Assembly (NCBI GenBank): GCA_963794655.1
Contig: CAWCEV010000003.1
Location: 186,001 to 250,000 of the forward strand
Length of the DNA: 64,000 bases
DNA from: Roseiarcus sp963794655
GTDB taxonomy: Bacteria > Pseudomonadota > Alphaproteobacteria > Rhizobiales > Beijerinckiaceae
Reading direction: 5' to 3'
Under the pieces are notes generated by a model. That model did not search any database and was not told where the DNA came from. It was given only the letters and a program-made list of their open reading frames with translations. Shown here one piece after another: positions 53,304-61,156 of the stretch (its first letter is position 1; each line of letters begins with the position of its first letter). The translations under genes and the position numbers were made by a program.

Positions 53304-53415
53304 GTGCGCGCCGCAACACAATCAAAGCCGCGCCGCAACAGAATCCAAATCCGGCGCAACGAAGTCAAAGCCTGGCGCAACAAAATCCAAGGCCAGCGCA
53401 ACAAAATCCAAATCG
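53304..53415 (-). repeat. 21-22-bp imperfect tandem array, locus 2
   Basis: Five units with GCGCAAC-A-A-ATCCAA-x-CC on the plus strand; the reverse complement matches the array at 12666-12775, including an identical CGATTTGGATTTTGTTGCGC. It fills the first part of the gap between the convergent antiporter gene and the gene at 53617. The remaining 53416-53616 shows nothing else. Confidence 0.75.
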
Positions 53416-53616
53416 CTTGCCGCTTCGATTACGCGCTAAGAATCTCTCCATTTCAGTCGGTTAAGACGAATTGCTCTCCTGATACTTCCACTTTCCGTCC
53501 TCATTTTCGCGGGGGCGGCTTCGCTTCGCCGACTGTGTGAATCTATAGCAGGGATTTCGGATTATCGCAAACAATTGTCCGCCGCGGCGCCCGGCCGGTC
53601 CCCCACGACCCGCGGG

Positions 53617-54186
53617 TCAGTCCCTCGCGGCCTTCTCGCCGCGGGGCCAGAAGGCGACGGCGAGGCCCGCGATCGCCACACCGGCCAACGCCAGGAGAAG
53701 CGAGGCCTGTTTGAGCCAGGTCATCGCCGGAATGCTGAGCGCCATGGCGAGGCCCAGAAAACAGATCCTGAGCGACACCAGGCTGACGCCTGCGAGAAAT
53801 GTCCCGAGCCCCAGCAGCAGCATCAGCACCAGACCCGCGGCCTGAACCGGCATCAACTGCTGAAAGCCCTGCAGGAGGACGAGGTTCATCGCGACCACAA
53901 CCGCCACCCAATGCGCGACCTGGGTCCAGAGCAGCTTGAACCGGCTGTCGCGATCGGGCGCGTTCGGCCATCCGGTGAAGATGCACACGAGGCCGATGGC
54001 GATCGCCAGGAATTCCCAATAGCCGTTGATCGGATGGCCGGAGAAATTGCTGTAGGCGACGCCGAATATGGCGAGCGCCAGCGCGATGACAAACGGCAGG
54101 TTTCGCAGCAGATTCTTCGTCGAGAAGAAGGAATCGGGACGAGATTCAAGCTCTTCCGGCTCTGGAAAGTCCGTAGGGTCAGTCAT
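53617..54186 (-). CDS. Six-segment membrane protein, paralogue of 3598-4167
   Basis: 189 residues from ATG 54186, exactly the length of the protein at 3598. An acidic N-terminus (DPTDFPEPEELESRPDSF) replaces the basic N-terminus of the paralogue, then about six helices follow with the shared landmarks NGYW, HWVAVVVAMNL and PAMTWLKQASLLLAL. Neither belongs to a family I recognise. It is divergent from the patatin gene. Confidence 0.72.
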   Translation of the reverse strand: MTDPTDFPEPEELESRPDSFFSTKNLLRNLPFVIALALAIFGVAYSNFSGHPINGYWEFLAIAIGLVCIFTGWPNAPDRDSRFKLLWTQVAHWVAVVVAMNLVLLQGFQQLMPVQAAGLVLMLLLGLGTFLAGVSLVSLRICFLGLAMALSIPAMTWLKQASLLLALAGVAIAGLAVAFWPRGEKAARD

Positions 54187-54504
54187 CCTCAATCCAATCT
54201 GCGACGGCGGGGCCGCACTGTTTACCCCTCGGCGACCGCGAGTCCATCCTCTATAACGCTGGCGCGCTGCACTTGGCGCTGCGAAAGTGTCTGCCGGATA
54301 ATCGAGCCGACGAAACAATAGCCTTGCTCCGCCGTCCTTGCGATGCCATGCGCAGAGCGCGCAGTGGCCGGCAGGTCCGCCTGGACCCCAATAATCAAAG
54401 CTCGAGCACGTCCGGTTTCGTGCGGCGAGCTCAAACCGAACATCGCTGTCACGAGCAGGCGAGCGGTTCGCCGCCAAGTTTGCACAAGCGCCTTAAGGAG
54501 CAAG
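54187..54504. other. Divergent gap upstream of patatin gene
   Basis: 318 bp between the divergent membrane-protein and patatin genes. The open frames crossing it are extensions of real genes or antisense shadows. Only the AAGGAG ribosome site at 54494-54499 is clear. Confidence 0.4.
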
Positions 54505-55566
54505 ATGCCGACCAAAGCGAAAAAGCCGGCCCCTGCGACGGCGCCGATCGAGCGCAAACCTGTCCTCGTGGACCTGGCGCTGCAGGGCGGCGGCTCTCAC
54601 GGCGCCTTCACCTGGGGCGTTCTCGAGCGCTTGCTCGAAGAGCCGTGGCTCGACATCGACGGCATTTCAGGCACCTCGGCGGGGGCGATGAACGCCGCCG
54701 TGATGGTCTACGGCCATCAAACGGGGGGCCGCGCGGGCGCGCGCGATGCGCTCGAAACATTCTGGCGCCGCGTTTCGGACGCCGCCCGCTTCAGCCCGTT
54801 CCAGCGCGGGCCGCTGGACGTGCTGCTCGGCCGCTGGACCCTCGATTCCTCGCCGATGTATGTCGCAATGGACCTGATGTCGCGTCTGGTGTCGCCCTAT
54901 GATCTGAACCCATTGGGCAAGAATCCGCTGCGAGACATTCTGGCCGAGCTGATCGATTTCGACGTTTTGGCGCAGTCGCCGATCCACCTCTTCATCACCG
55001 CGACCAACGTGCGCACGGGCAGGGGCAAAGTGTTCAAGAACGCAGCGGTGACGCCCGACGTCCTGCTCGCCTCCGCCTGCCTGCCGACCATGTTCCAGGC
55101 GATCGAAATCGACGGCGAGGCCTATTGGGACGGCGGCTATTCCGGCAATCCGACGCTGACCACGCTGGTTCGCGAGTTGAAGGCGCGGGACACCATTCTC
55201 GTGCCGATCAATCCGATCGAACGTAAGGGGGTGCCGCGCAGCGCGACCGATATCCTCAACCGCCTGAACGAAGTCTCCTTCAACGCCGTGGCGCTGAAAG
55301 AGCTCAGGATGATGGCGCTCCTGCGCAAGGTCGCTGATCCCGGCGACGGCGAAGGACGCCTGTGGGCGGAGATGCGCATTCATTACGTGAAGAACGCGAT
55401 CATGAACGACCTCGGCGCGTCGTCGAAGCTGAACGCCGAGTGGCCATTCTTCTCTTTCTTGCGCGAGGAAGGGCGAAAGGCGGCGCAGGAGTTTCTCGAC
55501 GACCACGGACAGGATCTCGGCAAGCGCTCGACGCTCGACATCGACGTTCTGCTCGAGGGGGTCTGA
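54505..55566 (+). CDS. Patatin-like phospholipase with DUF3734-type C-terminus
   Basis: 353 residues from ATG 54505 behind a strong AAGGAG site. DLALQGGGSHGAFTWGVLERLL is the oxyanion-hole glycine loop, GISGTSAGAMNAAVM contains the nucleophile serine (G-x-S-x-G as GTSAG), and the dyad aspartate is in WDGGYSGNP. The C-terminal domain (IRIHYVKN-like IHYVKNAIMNDLGASSKLNAEW) fits DUF3734. In alphaproteobacteria this gene is often found with 3-hydroxybutyrate dehydrogenase and a GntP permease, suggesting a role in lipid or polyhydroxybutyrate turnover; here only the permease is present, 4 bp downstream. Confidence 0.9.
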   Translation: MPTKAKKPAPATAPIERKPVLVDLALQGGGSHGAFTWGVLERLLEEPWLDIDGISGTSAGAMNAAVMVYGHQTGGRAGARDALETFWRRVSDAARFSPFQRGPLDVLLGRWTLDSSPMYVAMDLMSRLVSPYDLNPLGKNPLRDILAELIDFDVLAQSPIHLFITATNVRTGRGKVFKNAAVTPDVLLASACLPTMFQAIEIDGEAYWDGGYSGNPTLTTLVRELKARDTILVPINPIERKGVPRSATDILNRLNEVSFNAVALKELRMMALLRKVADPGDGEGRLWAEMRIHYVKNAIMNDLGASSKLNAEWPFFSFLREEGRKAAQEFLDDHGQDLGKRSTLDIDVLLEGV

Positions 55567-55570
55567 GCAC

Positions 55571-57034
55571 ATGGGGCTTCTCGGCATTCTGGTCGCCCTC
55601 GGGCTCCTGATCTTTTTCGCCTATCGCGGCTGGAGCATCCTTTTGCTCGCGCCCGCCGCGGCGATCCTCGCCGCCGCATTGGCCGGCGAGCCCATGCTCG
55701 CCCACTGGACGCAGACCTTCATGGCGAGCGCAGCGCAGTTCGTGATGCAGTTCTTCCCGATCTTTCTTCTCGGCGCGTTGTTCGGCAAGCTCATGGAGGA
55801 CTCGGGCTCGGTGACGTCGATCGCGAAGTTCATGACCGAGAAGCTCGGCCCGCAGCGCGCCGTGCTCGCAGTCGTGCTCGCCGGCGCGATCGTCACCTAC
55901 GGCGGGGTCAGCCTGTTCGTCGCCTTCTTCGTCATCGCGCCGATGGCGCACGAGCTGTTTCGCGCGGCTCAGATTCCGCGCCGGCTGATGCCGGCGGCGA
56001 TCGCGCTCGGCACGACCACCTTCACCATGTCGGCGCTGCCGGGAACGCCGGCGATCCAGAACGCGATCCCCATGCCGTTCTTCGGCACGACGCCGTTCGC
56101 CGCGCCCGGCTTGGGGATCATCGCCGCGATCGTGATGTTCGGCTTCGGCATGTGGTGGCTCGGGCGGGCCGAGCGAAGCGCGCGCGCGAAGGGCGAAGGC
56201 TATGGCGATGCGGCGCCGAACGCGGGCGGCGCCGCCGAGCAGGCCGCCGAGGACCTCGTCGTGCGCGAGCGCGCCACCACCGCGAGCACCTTCGACCCGC
56301 CGGAGGCGGCGCACGGGCGCCCGAGCGCCGACGGCCCGCCGATCGCGCTCGCGGCGCTGCCGCTGGTCATCGTCGTCGCGGTCAATCTCCTCATGTCGTT
56401 CTTTGTCCTGCCGCGCATGGACGGCTCCTTCCTCGCCCGCCCGGAATGGGGCGGAACGTCGATCGCCGCGGTCGGCGGCGTCTGGGCGGTGGTGACGGCG
56501 CTTTTCGCCGCGATCGTCGTCCTGATCGCGATCAACTTCCGCCGGCTGACGGCGCTGCGCGACAGCATGGACGCGGGCGCGAACGCATCCGTCCTGCCGG
56601 TCGTGAGCGTCGCGAGCCTCGTCGGCTTCGGCTCGGTTGTCGCGGCGCTGCCGGCGTTCGAGATGGTGCGCGACTGGGTGCTCGGCATCGAGGGCGGGCC
56701 GCTGGTGTCGCTCGCGGTCGCGACCAATGTGCTGGCCTCGCTGACCGGCTCGGCCTCGGGGGGCTTGACGATCGCGCTCGACGCGCTCGGCGCGACCTAT
56801 CTCAAGATCGCCCACGAGCAGGGCATTGACCCGGGGCTCCTGCACCGCGTCGCGGTCATCGGCGCCGGCACGCTCGACAGCCTGCCGCATAATGGCGCGG
56901 TCGTGACGCTGCTCGCGGTCTGCAATTCGACCCACCGCGAGAGCTACATGGATATCGTCATGGTGTCGATCGTGGGCGGGCTGCTCGCGCTCGCGGTGGT
57001 GATCGCGCTCGGGAGCGCGGTTGGGTCGTTCTAG
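55571..57034 (+). CDS. GntP-family permease
   Basis: 487 residues with about 12 helices. MGLLGILVALGLLIFFAYRGWSILLLAPAAAILAA is the GntP-type start; GAIVTYGGVSLFVAFFVIAPMAHELFRAA and LTGSASGGLTIALDALG, then RVAVIGAGTLDSLPHNGAVVTLLAVC, are the conserved transport motifs. Family members import gluconate, D-serine or hydroxy acids such as 3-hydroxybutyrate with protons. A long polar loop (about residues 205-260, Ala/Glu-rich) interrupts the middle. The gene context favours a hydroxy-acid substrate, but this is inference. Confidence 0.88.
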   Translation: MGLLGILVALGLLIFFAYRGWSILLLAPAAAILAAALAGEPMLAHWTQTFMASAAQFVMQFFPIFLLGALFGKLMEDSGSVTSIAKFMTEKLGPQRAVLAVVLAGAIVTYGGVSLFVAFFVIAPMAHELFRAAQIPRRLMPAAIALGTTTFTMSALPGTPAIQNAIPMPFFGTTPFAAPGLGIIAAIVMFGFGMWWLGRAERSARAKGEGYGDAAPNAGGAAEQAAEDLVVRERATTASTFDPPEAAHGRPSADGPPIALAALPLVIVVAVNLLMSFFVLPRMDGSFLARPEWGGTSIAAVGGVWAVVTALFAAIVVLIAINFRRLTALRDSMDAGANASVLPVVSVASLVGFGSVVAALPAFEMVRDWVLGIEGGPLVSLAVATNVLASLTGSASGGLTIALDALGATYLKIAHEQGIDPGLLHRVAVIGAGTLDSLPHNGAVVTLLAVCNSTHRESYMDIVMVSIVGGLLALAVVIALGSAVGSF

Positions 57035-57054
57035 GCTTCCCTTCTCCCTCCTTC

Positions 57055-57187
57055 CCTTCTCCCTTCGGGAGAAGGTGGCGCCATAGGGCGTTCGAAGGAC
57101 GCCCGTCCTTCGACGGGCTATGGCGCCGGATGAGGGCGCGGTGCGCTCACGGCCCTCACCCCAACCCTCTCCCGGAGGGAGAGGGGG
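57055..57187. repeat. Intergenic composite repeat with nested palindromes
   Basis: Hairpin CCTTCTCCC/GGGAGAAGG (57055-57075), then a nested palindrome GGCGCCATAG (57077-57086) / CTATGGCGCC (57118-57127) whose centre is itself an inverted repeat around GTCCTTCGAC, then CCCTCTCCC/GGGAGAGGG (57165-57185). The outer two resemble a widely seen intergenic repeat (CCTTCTCCC...CCCTCACCC...CCCTCTCCC). It follows the GntP gene and may act as a transcription end or 3' stabiliser. Confidence 0.65.
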
Positions 57188-57298
57188 TTACGCAGCTCGT
57201 TCTGTAGGGCGGGGCCGCTGACTCCGCCGGCCGGGTTGGCGACCCGGCCCCACAGCTATCCCGCGCGGCCGCTACTTGCGAAATGCGCCGGACGGTGG

Positions 57299-57316
57299 AT
57301 AGGTATAAATACCTAT
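57299..57316. promoter_or_regulatory. 18-bp palindrome, possible operator
   Basis: ATAGGTAT-AA-ATACCTAT has perfect 8-bp arms and lies 32 bp upstream of the LVIVD-protein start at 57348. Being AT-rich in a GC-rich setting, it could be a repressor site or overlap a -10 element (TATAAAT). No regulator gene is adjacent. Confidence 0.45.
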
Positions 57317-57347
57317 TGCCGACGCTGGCGAAAGTGAGGGGGCGCCC

Positions 57348-58505
57348 ATGACCGAGCACGTCGTCGTGGTGGTTGGCAGCAACCAGAGTCTTCCCCAATA
57401 TACCCAAGGCGAATTTTGGGTGATCGACTTTTCCAAGGCGCCCACCGGGGCTCCGACCGCGGTCTCGGTGCCCTGCTCGGGCGGCGGCGTGGTCGTGGAC
57501 TGCTCCGGCTCGCTTGCCGCCGTAGGCGACGTCACAGGCGGCTCGGTCACCATCTACGACATCTCGAATCCGGCGAGCCCGCGAGCGACAGGATCGGCCT
57601 CGCTCCCATTCAGCGGGGTCTGCGCCGTGTCATTCTACGGTGGGTACGTGCTGGCCGCTGAAGCCAACGGCACAAGCGTGGCCCTCATCGATATCAACGA
57701 CCTGGCGAATCCGAAGACATACCCGACCTACTTCGACACGCTCACGGACGTCACGTTGTTTGGCTCGAAAGCGGTCATCTGCGGCGTGTCCGTCTACAGC
57801 AATGCGTTTCTGGTTGTGAGCACCGCCAATCTTTCGAACCTCGCCAATGTCGCGACCACGACGGTAAGTCCCAACAATCCCGACACTAACGCCCCCTTCA
57901 TGTGCGACTTTGACGGTGTGAACGCCGTATTTTCGGAGGGAGTTGGGCTTTACGCGTACAACGTCGCGGGCGCCGCTCCACAAGCCATCGGTTCGATGAG
58001 CGCTGGGGCGACGTCGGTTGCGATCGCCGAGAACGGGAATTCTTCTGGCGAACCCACTGGCGCCGCTCAGGTGGCCTACACGGCCAACAGCGACGCGAAT
58101 GTCGAACTTCAGTATATCGCGCCGCCCGTCCCGCCGGGGACGAACTGGTCGAGCAGCAGCGCAAGCCTCGGCGACCCCAACAATAGCTACGGCCAGCCGA
58201 TCCAGCTGTGGGGCGGAGTCGCCAAGTTCTGCCGCTCGATCTTTGGAACGAGCGCGCTCCTGGCGACGGCCGGGGTCACGCAGAGCACCGCGGGCACGCA
58301 GGAATATATGGTTTCGCTCTTCGACTTAAGCGAGGGCGGCGGGTCTATCCATGCGATGAAGCAGGGCGCGCGCATTCCCGTACCGTTGGCGACGACGGTG
58401 GCGCCGAACTCGACCCTCGGCGTCACCACATTCTTCACCCTCCCGCCCTGGTTCTCCTGGCCAATACCGCCTTGGCGATTGCTGCGGTCCCTCGGACTGG
58501 GCTGA
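57348..58505 (+). CDS. LVIVD/beta-propeller repeat protein
   Basis: 385 residues. Repeated blades carry the LVIVD-type pattern: VTIYDISNPASPRATGSASLPFSGVCAVSFYGGYVLAAE, then ALIDINDLANPKTYPTYFDTLTDVTLFGSKAVICG, and VVSTANLSNLANVATTT (each read in parts). Such propellers bind proteins or ligands at the surface. No signal peptide is seen at MTEHVVVVVGSNQS, so cytoplasmic unless exported by another route. The C-terminal Pro/Trp-rich tail (FTLPPWFSWPIPPWRLL) is unusual. Function unknown. Confidence 0.65.
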   Translation: MTEHVVVVVGSNQSLPQYTQGEFWVIDFSKAPTGAPTAVSVPCSGGGVVVDCSGSLAAVGDVTGGSVTIYDISNPASPRATGSASLPFSGVCAVSFYGGYVLAAEANGTSVALIDINDLANPKTYPTYFDTLTDVTLFGSKAVICGVSVYSNAFLVVSTANLSNLANVATTTVSPNNPDTNAPFMCDFDGVNAVFSEGVGLYAYNVAGAAPQAIGSMSAGATSVAIAENGNSSGEPTGAAQVAYTANSDANVELQYIAPPVPPGTNWSSSSASLGDPNNSYGQPIQLWGGVAKFCRSIFGTSALLATAGVTQSTAGTQEYMVSLFDLSEGGGSIHAMKQGARIPVPLATTVAPNSTLGVTTFFTLPPWFSWPIPPWRLLRSLGLG

Positions 58506-58879
58506 TGGCGAGGCGCAATCCGCGGTAAGCGTCCTCCTGCACCGCGGATCACCCCGAGCCCGAGATCAGTGGCCCGATCGAGCGGAGGCGCGCGCTATCT
58601 GCGGCGAACGGTTGGCGAGGCGACGGCCGTTCCGCCGATTGCCAAAAGAGGCCGGCGGGGCCGGAGCCCCTCGCATTCCGAACAGGCCGCCCATGCTCGC
58701 GGTCGTGATCGCGCTAAGGGAGCGCGGTGGGGTCGTTCTGACGGCTGCGAAGCGAAAAAGCCGCGGCCGTTCCCGGGTGGCCAAAAGGCGTGTCTCCGGC
58801 ACGTCCTAAAGACCTATCCAGCTGGCCAAAAGGCTATAATCGTAACTCGAAAGGATAGGCAGACAACCGGAAGCTATAA
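58506..58879. other. Gap with short GGCCAAAAGGC repeats
   Basis: About 375 bp without a supported gene. GGCCAAAAGGC occurs twice (near 58781 and 58825) and a variant GCCAAAAGAGGC near 58640. Nothing else is evident before the promoter at 58880. Confidence 0.4.
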
Positions 58880-58908
58880 TTGACACCTCGCTGGCCCGTG
58901 CTTAGTTT
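58880..58908 (+). promoter_or_regulatory. Sigma70-type promoter of the Hint-domain gene
   Basis: TTGACA (58880-58885), a 17-bp spacer and TAGTTT (58903-58908) precede the start at 58989 by about 80 bp. The -35 is consensus; the -10 is moderate. Confidence 0.5.
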
Positions 58909-58988
58909 TTCATCATTGTTGCAGTGGGTTTTGCGGTGTGCGGGCCAGCGATAAGTTTTGCGACCGGTGTTGACTAAGGGGATTTCCA

Positions 58989-59864
58989 ATGAGCGATAAC
59001 ACGCGAGACCTAAGCGTGAGCGCGAGGCGAACCCGCCGCAGCCTGCTGACGACCGGCGCCATCGCGGCGTCGACGATCGTCGGCCTCGGATCGATGACGC
59101 CTGCCGTGGCTGGACCGCCCGGACCGCCACCGCCACCGCCTCCTCCGCCAGGTGGCGGGCCTCCTCCGCCTCCTCCTCCGGGGGGCGGGCCGCCGCCACC
59201 GCCGGGGGGGTCTCCGCAATGCTTCCTGAAAGGCACGGCGATTCGGACTGCCGAGGGGAATTGCAAAATCGAAGACCTGGCGGTCGGAGATTTGCTGCCG
59301 ACGATGTTTGGCGGGAACCGTCCAATTCAGTGGATCGGTCAGTTTCCGATCAAAAAGAGCAATCCATCAAAACCGTGGCCGAAGGACGCGCGTCCGGTAC
59401 GGATCGCTCGCTCCGCGCTCGCGCCCGATATTCCTGAAGCCGATCTTTACGTGTCGCAGGCCCACGGCGTGTTCGTCGATGGCGTTCTGGTGTCGGCGGG
59501 GTATCTGGTCAACGGAACCACGATTACCCTGTGCGACGCGAGCGAACTGGACGAACTCAAGTTCTTCCATATCAAGCTCGACAATCATGGCGTGATCTAC
59601 GCCGAAGGCGCTCCGGTCGAAAGCCTCTTGGAGGTGGATGAAAGAGCGGTCAACTTTGCCGAATATTTCCGCAAGTACGGCATGCCGACCGGGGCCGAAC
59701 TGCCTTGTCTCCCGTTCCTCAGCAGTTGGAGACGGAGCGGCTTGAAGTCGAGGCTGCACGACACGCTATCGTGGAACGATCGCCGGAAGCGCATCGCTGT
59801 GATTCGCGATCGGCTCAAGCAACGCGCAATCGCGCTTTCGCGAGAGCTGGAGCCTTCGTTCTAG
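58989..59864 (+). CDS. Tat-exported Hint-domain protein with poly-Pro/Gly linker
   Basis: 291 residues. The N-terminus has a twin-arginine signal (SARRTRRSLLTTGAIAAS, residues 11-28) ending near AVAG. A linker of PPPPP/GGG runs (about 43-74) separates it from a Hint_2 (hedgehog/intein) domain that begins at CFLKGTAIRTAEGNCKIEDLAVGD (Cys 78 as candidate nucleophile) and includes ADLYVSQAHGVFVDGVLVSAGYLVNG. Related domains occur at the C-terminus of large alphaproteobacterial surface proteins. Here it stands alone with an export signal, so its processing target is unknown. Confidence 0.8.
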   Translation: MSDNTRDLSVSARRTRRSLLTTGAIAASTIVGLGSMTPAVAGPPGPPPPPPPPPGGGPPPPPPPGGGPPPPPGGSPQCFLKGTAIRTAEGNCKIEDLAVGDLLPTMFGGNRPIQWIGQFPIKKSNPSKPWPKDARPVRIARSALAPDIPEADLYVSQAHGVFVDGVLVSAGYLVNGTTITLCDASELDELKFFHIKLDNHGVIYAEGAPVESLLEVDERAVNFAEYFRKYGMPTGAELPCLPFLSSWRRSGLKSRLHDTLSWNDRRKRIAVIRDRLKQRAIALSRELEPSF

Positions 59865-59890
59865 CGCCGCGTGACTCAGCGCCATCGCCT

Positions 59891-59915
59891 GTCATGCCCG
59901 CGAACGCGGGCATCC
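59891..59915. repeat. REP-type palindrome, left of IS110 element
   Basis: GTCATGCCCGCGAACGCGGG then CATCC; the core CCCGCG-AA-CGCGGG is palindromic. It matches the widespread GTCATTCCCGCG...CGCGGGAATCC repeat type. An inverted copy lies on the other side of the transposase gene at 61091. Confidence 0.75.
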
Positions 59916-61090
59916 TATACCTGCGTGGCGACTTGGATAAGATCGGGTCGTCGCATCCGGCGACCGTGGGCATCCTGGGCTTTGCCCCCAATCGAGGGAG
60001 AGTTCGCTGCCTGGCTGGGTCCCGGATGCGGGTGTTTTGTTCCGAACAGTCGCAAGGGCCGCTGCGAACGCGCGCTCGTGTATAGGACAGGATCAATCCC
60101 CATGCTTGAGACTTCCGTTTCGGCCGGCGTCGATGTCGGCTCGACCTGGCTTGACCTTGGATTCCATCCCTTCGCCAAGCCGATGCGCGCGCGCAACAGC
60201 GAGGCAGGCGTTGCAACGATTGTCGCGGCGCTTCGCCAGCGCGGCGTCGGCCGGGTGGCGATGGAGGCGATCGGCGGCTATGCGCACAAGCTCGTCGCCG
60301 CGCTGATCGAGGCGGGCGTCACGGTCTTCACGGTCAATCCGAGGCGGATCAAGGCGTTTCGCGACGCCGAGGGCCTCATCGCCAAGACCGACAGGCTGGA
60401 CGCAAGCCTGATTGCGCGCTTTGCTCACTTTATGGCCGATGAACTGCGACCTCTCCGGGACGCCGGACAGGCGGTCTTGAAGGCGCTGTCGACAAGACGG
60501 CGGCAACTGACCGAATCGATTGCGATCGAGAAGACCCGCCTCAAGCAGGCCTTCGATCCGCTGATCGCCGAATCATGCCGGGAGATGATCGCCTTGCTCG
60601 AGGACAGGCGCCGGACGATCGAGGCCGAGCTCGACCGCCGCATCGAGGCCGAGGACAGAATGGCGCGCCGGCGCGCCATTCTGTCCTCGATCCCTGGCAT
60701 CGCCGCGCGCATCTCGGCCCTGGTCGCCATCGAAATGCCGGAGCTGGGCGAACTCGGCCGAAAGGAGGCCGCCAGCCTCGCGGGCCTCGCACCCCACCCC
60801 TCGCAATCCGGCCTCTCGCCAGGCCGAAACGCCATCTCCGGCGGCCGGCCCTGTTTGCGAGCCGCCTTCTACATGGCCGCCCTCGTGGCCGTCCGCAGCC
60901 ATCCGCGCTTCAAGCGCATCTACCAGGACCTGCGCGGCGCAGGAAAACCCCCAAAGGTCGCCCTCGTCGCCATCGCCCGTCGAATGGTCGCAATCGCAAA
61001 CGCCCTCGTCCGCGACAATATCACCTTCGATCAAGCAACCTTCGCTTGACCCGACCAATACAGTCGCCAGCCAACGCGCTGACGGCGCAA
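59916..61090 (+). mobile_element. IS110-family insertion sequence (approximate limits)
   Basis: The region between two REP palindromes holds one IS110-type transposase (60102-61049) with about 185 bp of noncoding DNA upstream and about 40 bp downstream. IS110 elements lack conventional inverted repeats, so exact ends cannot be set by eye; I use the REPs as outer limits. In this family the longer noncoding end encodes a bridge RNA guiding target choice; the 59916-60101 segment is the candidate. IS110 relatives are known to insert in REP sequences. Confidence 0.7.
60102..61049 (+). CDS. IS110-family transposase (DEDD recombinase)
   Basis: 315 residues from ATG 60102; the frame extends back to 59871 through noncoding DNA. 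The RuvC-like N-terminus supplies the DEDD acids: D11 in AGVDVGSTW, E55 in AMEAIGGYAHKL, D97 and D100 in KTDRLDASLIARF. A central coiled coil follows, then the Transposase_20 region (LSSIPGIAARISALVAIEMPELG) and the C-terminal ISGGRPCLRAAFYMAALVAVR block with the catalytic serine. All signatures are intact, so it may be active. Confidence 0.93.
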   Translation: MLETSVSAGVDVGSTWLDLGFHPFAKPMRARNSEAGVATIVAALRQRGVGRVAMEAIGGYAHKLVAALIEAGVTVFTVNPRRIKAFRDAEGLIAKTDRLDASLIARFAHFMADELRPLRDAGQAVLKALSTRRRQLTESIAIEKTRLKQAFDPLIAESCREMIALLEDRRRTIEAELDRRIEAEDRMARRRAILSSIPGIAARISALVAIEMPELGELGRKEAASLAGLAPHPSQSGLSPGRNAISGGRPCLRAAFYMAALVAVRSHPRFKRIYQDLRGAGKPPKVALVAIARRMVAIANALVRDNITFDQATFA

Positions 61091-61116
61091 TGGATTCCCG
61101 CGTGCGCGGGAATGAC
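61091..61116. repeat. REP-type palindrome, right of IS110 element
   Basis: TGGATTCCCGCGTGCGCGGG then AATGAC, the inverted form of the REP at 59891. It lies 42 bp after the transposase stop and 40 bp before the RND gene end. Confidence 0.75.
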
Positions 61117-61156
61117 AAAACGGCCGACCGCGATTCCATTCGGGTTTTAGGTACCC

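Noticed and set aside
51122..53404. 760-codon minus-strand frame opposite the antiporter genes
   Set aside because: Antisense shadow of mnhD and its paralogue; low-complexity Arg/Gln/Glu-rich product. Its N-terminus only translates the 21-bp array.
55400..56935. 511-codon minus-strand frame opposite patatin and GntP genes
   Set aside because: Antisense shadow with Arg/Asp/His-rich sequence and no family motif.
59871..60101. N-terminal extension of the IS110 transposase
   Set aside because: The added 77 codons include the REP palindrome and lack similarity to the family; ATG 60102 gives the normal start.
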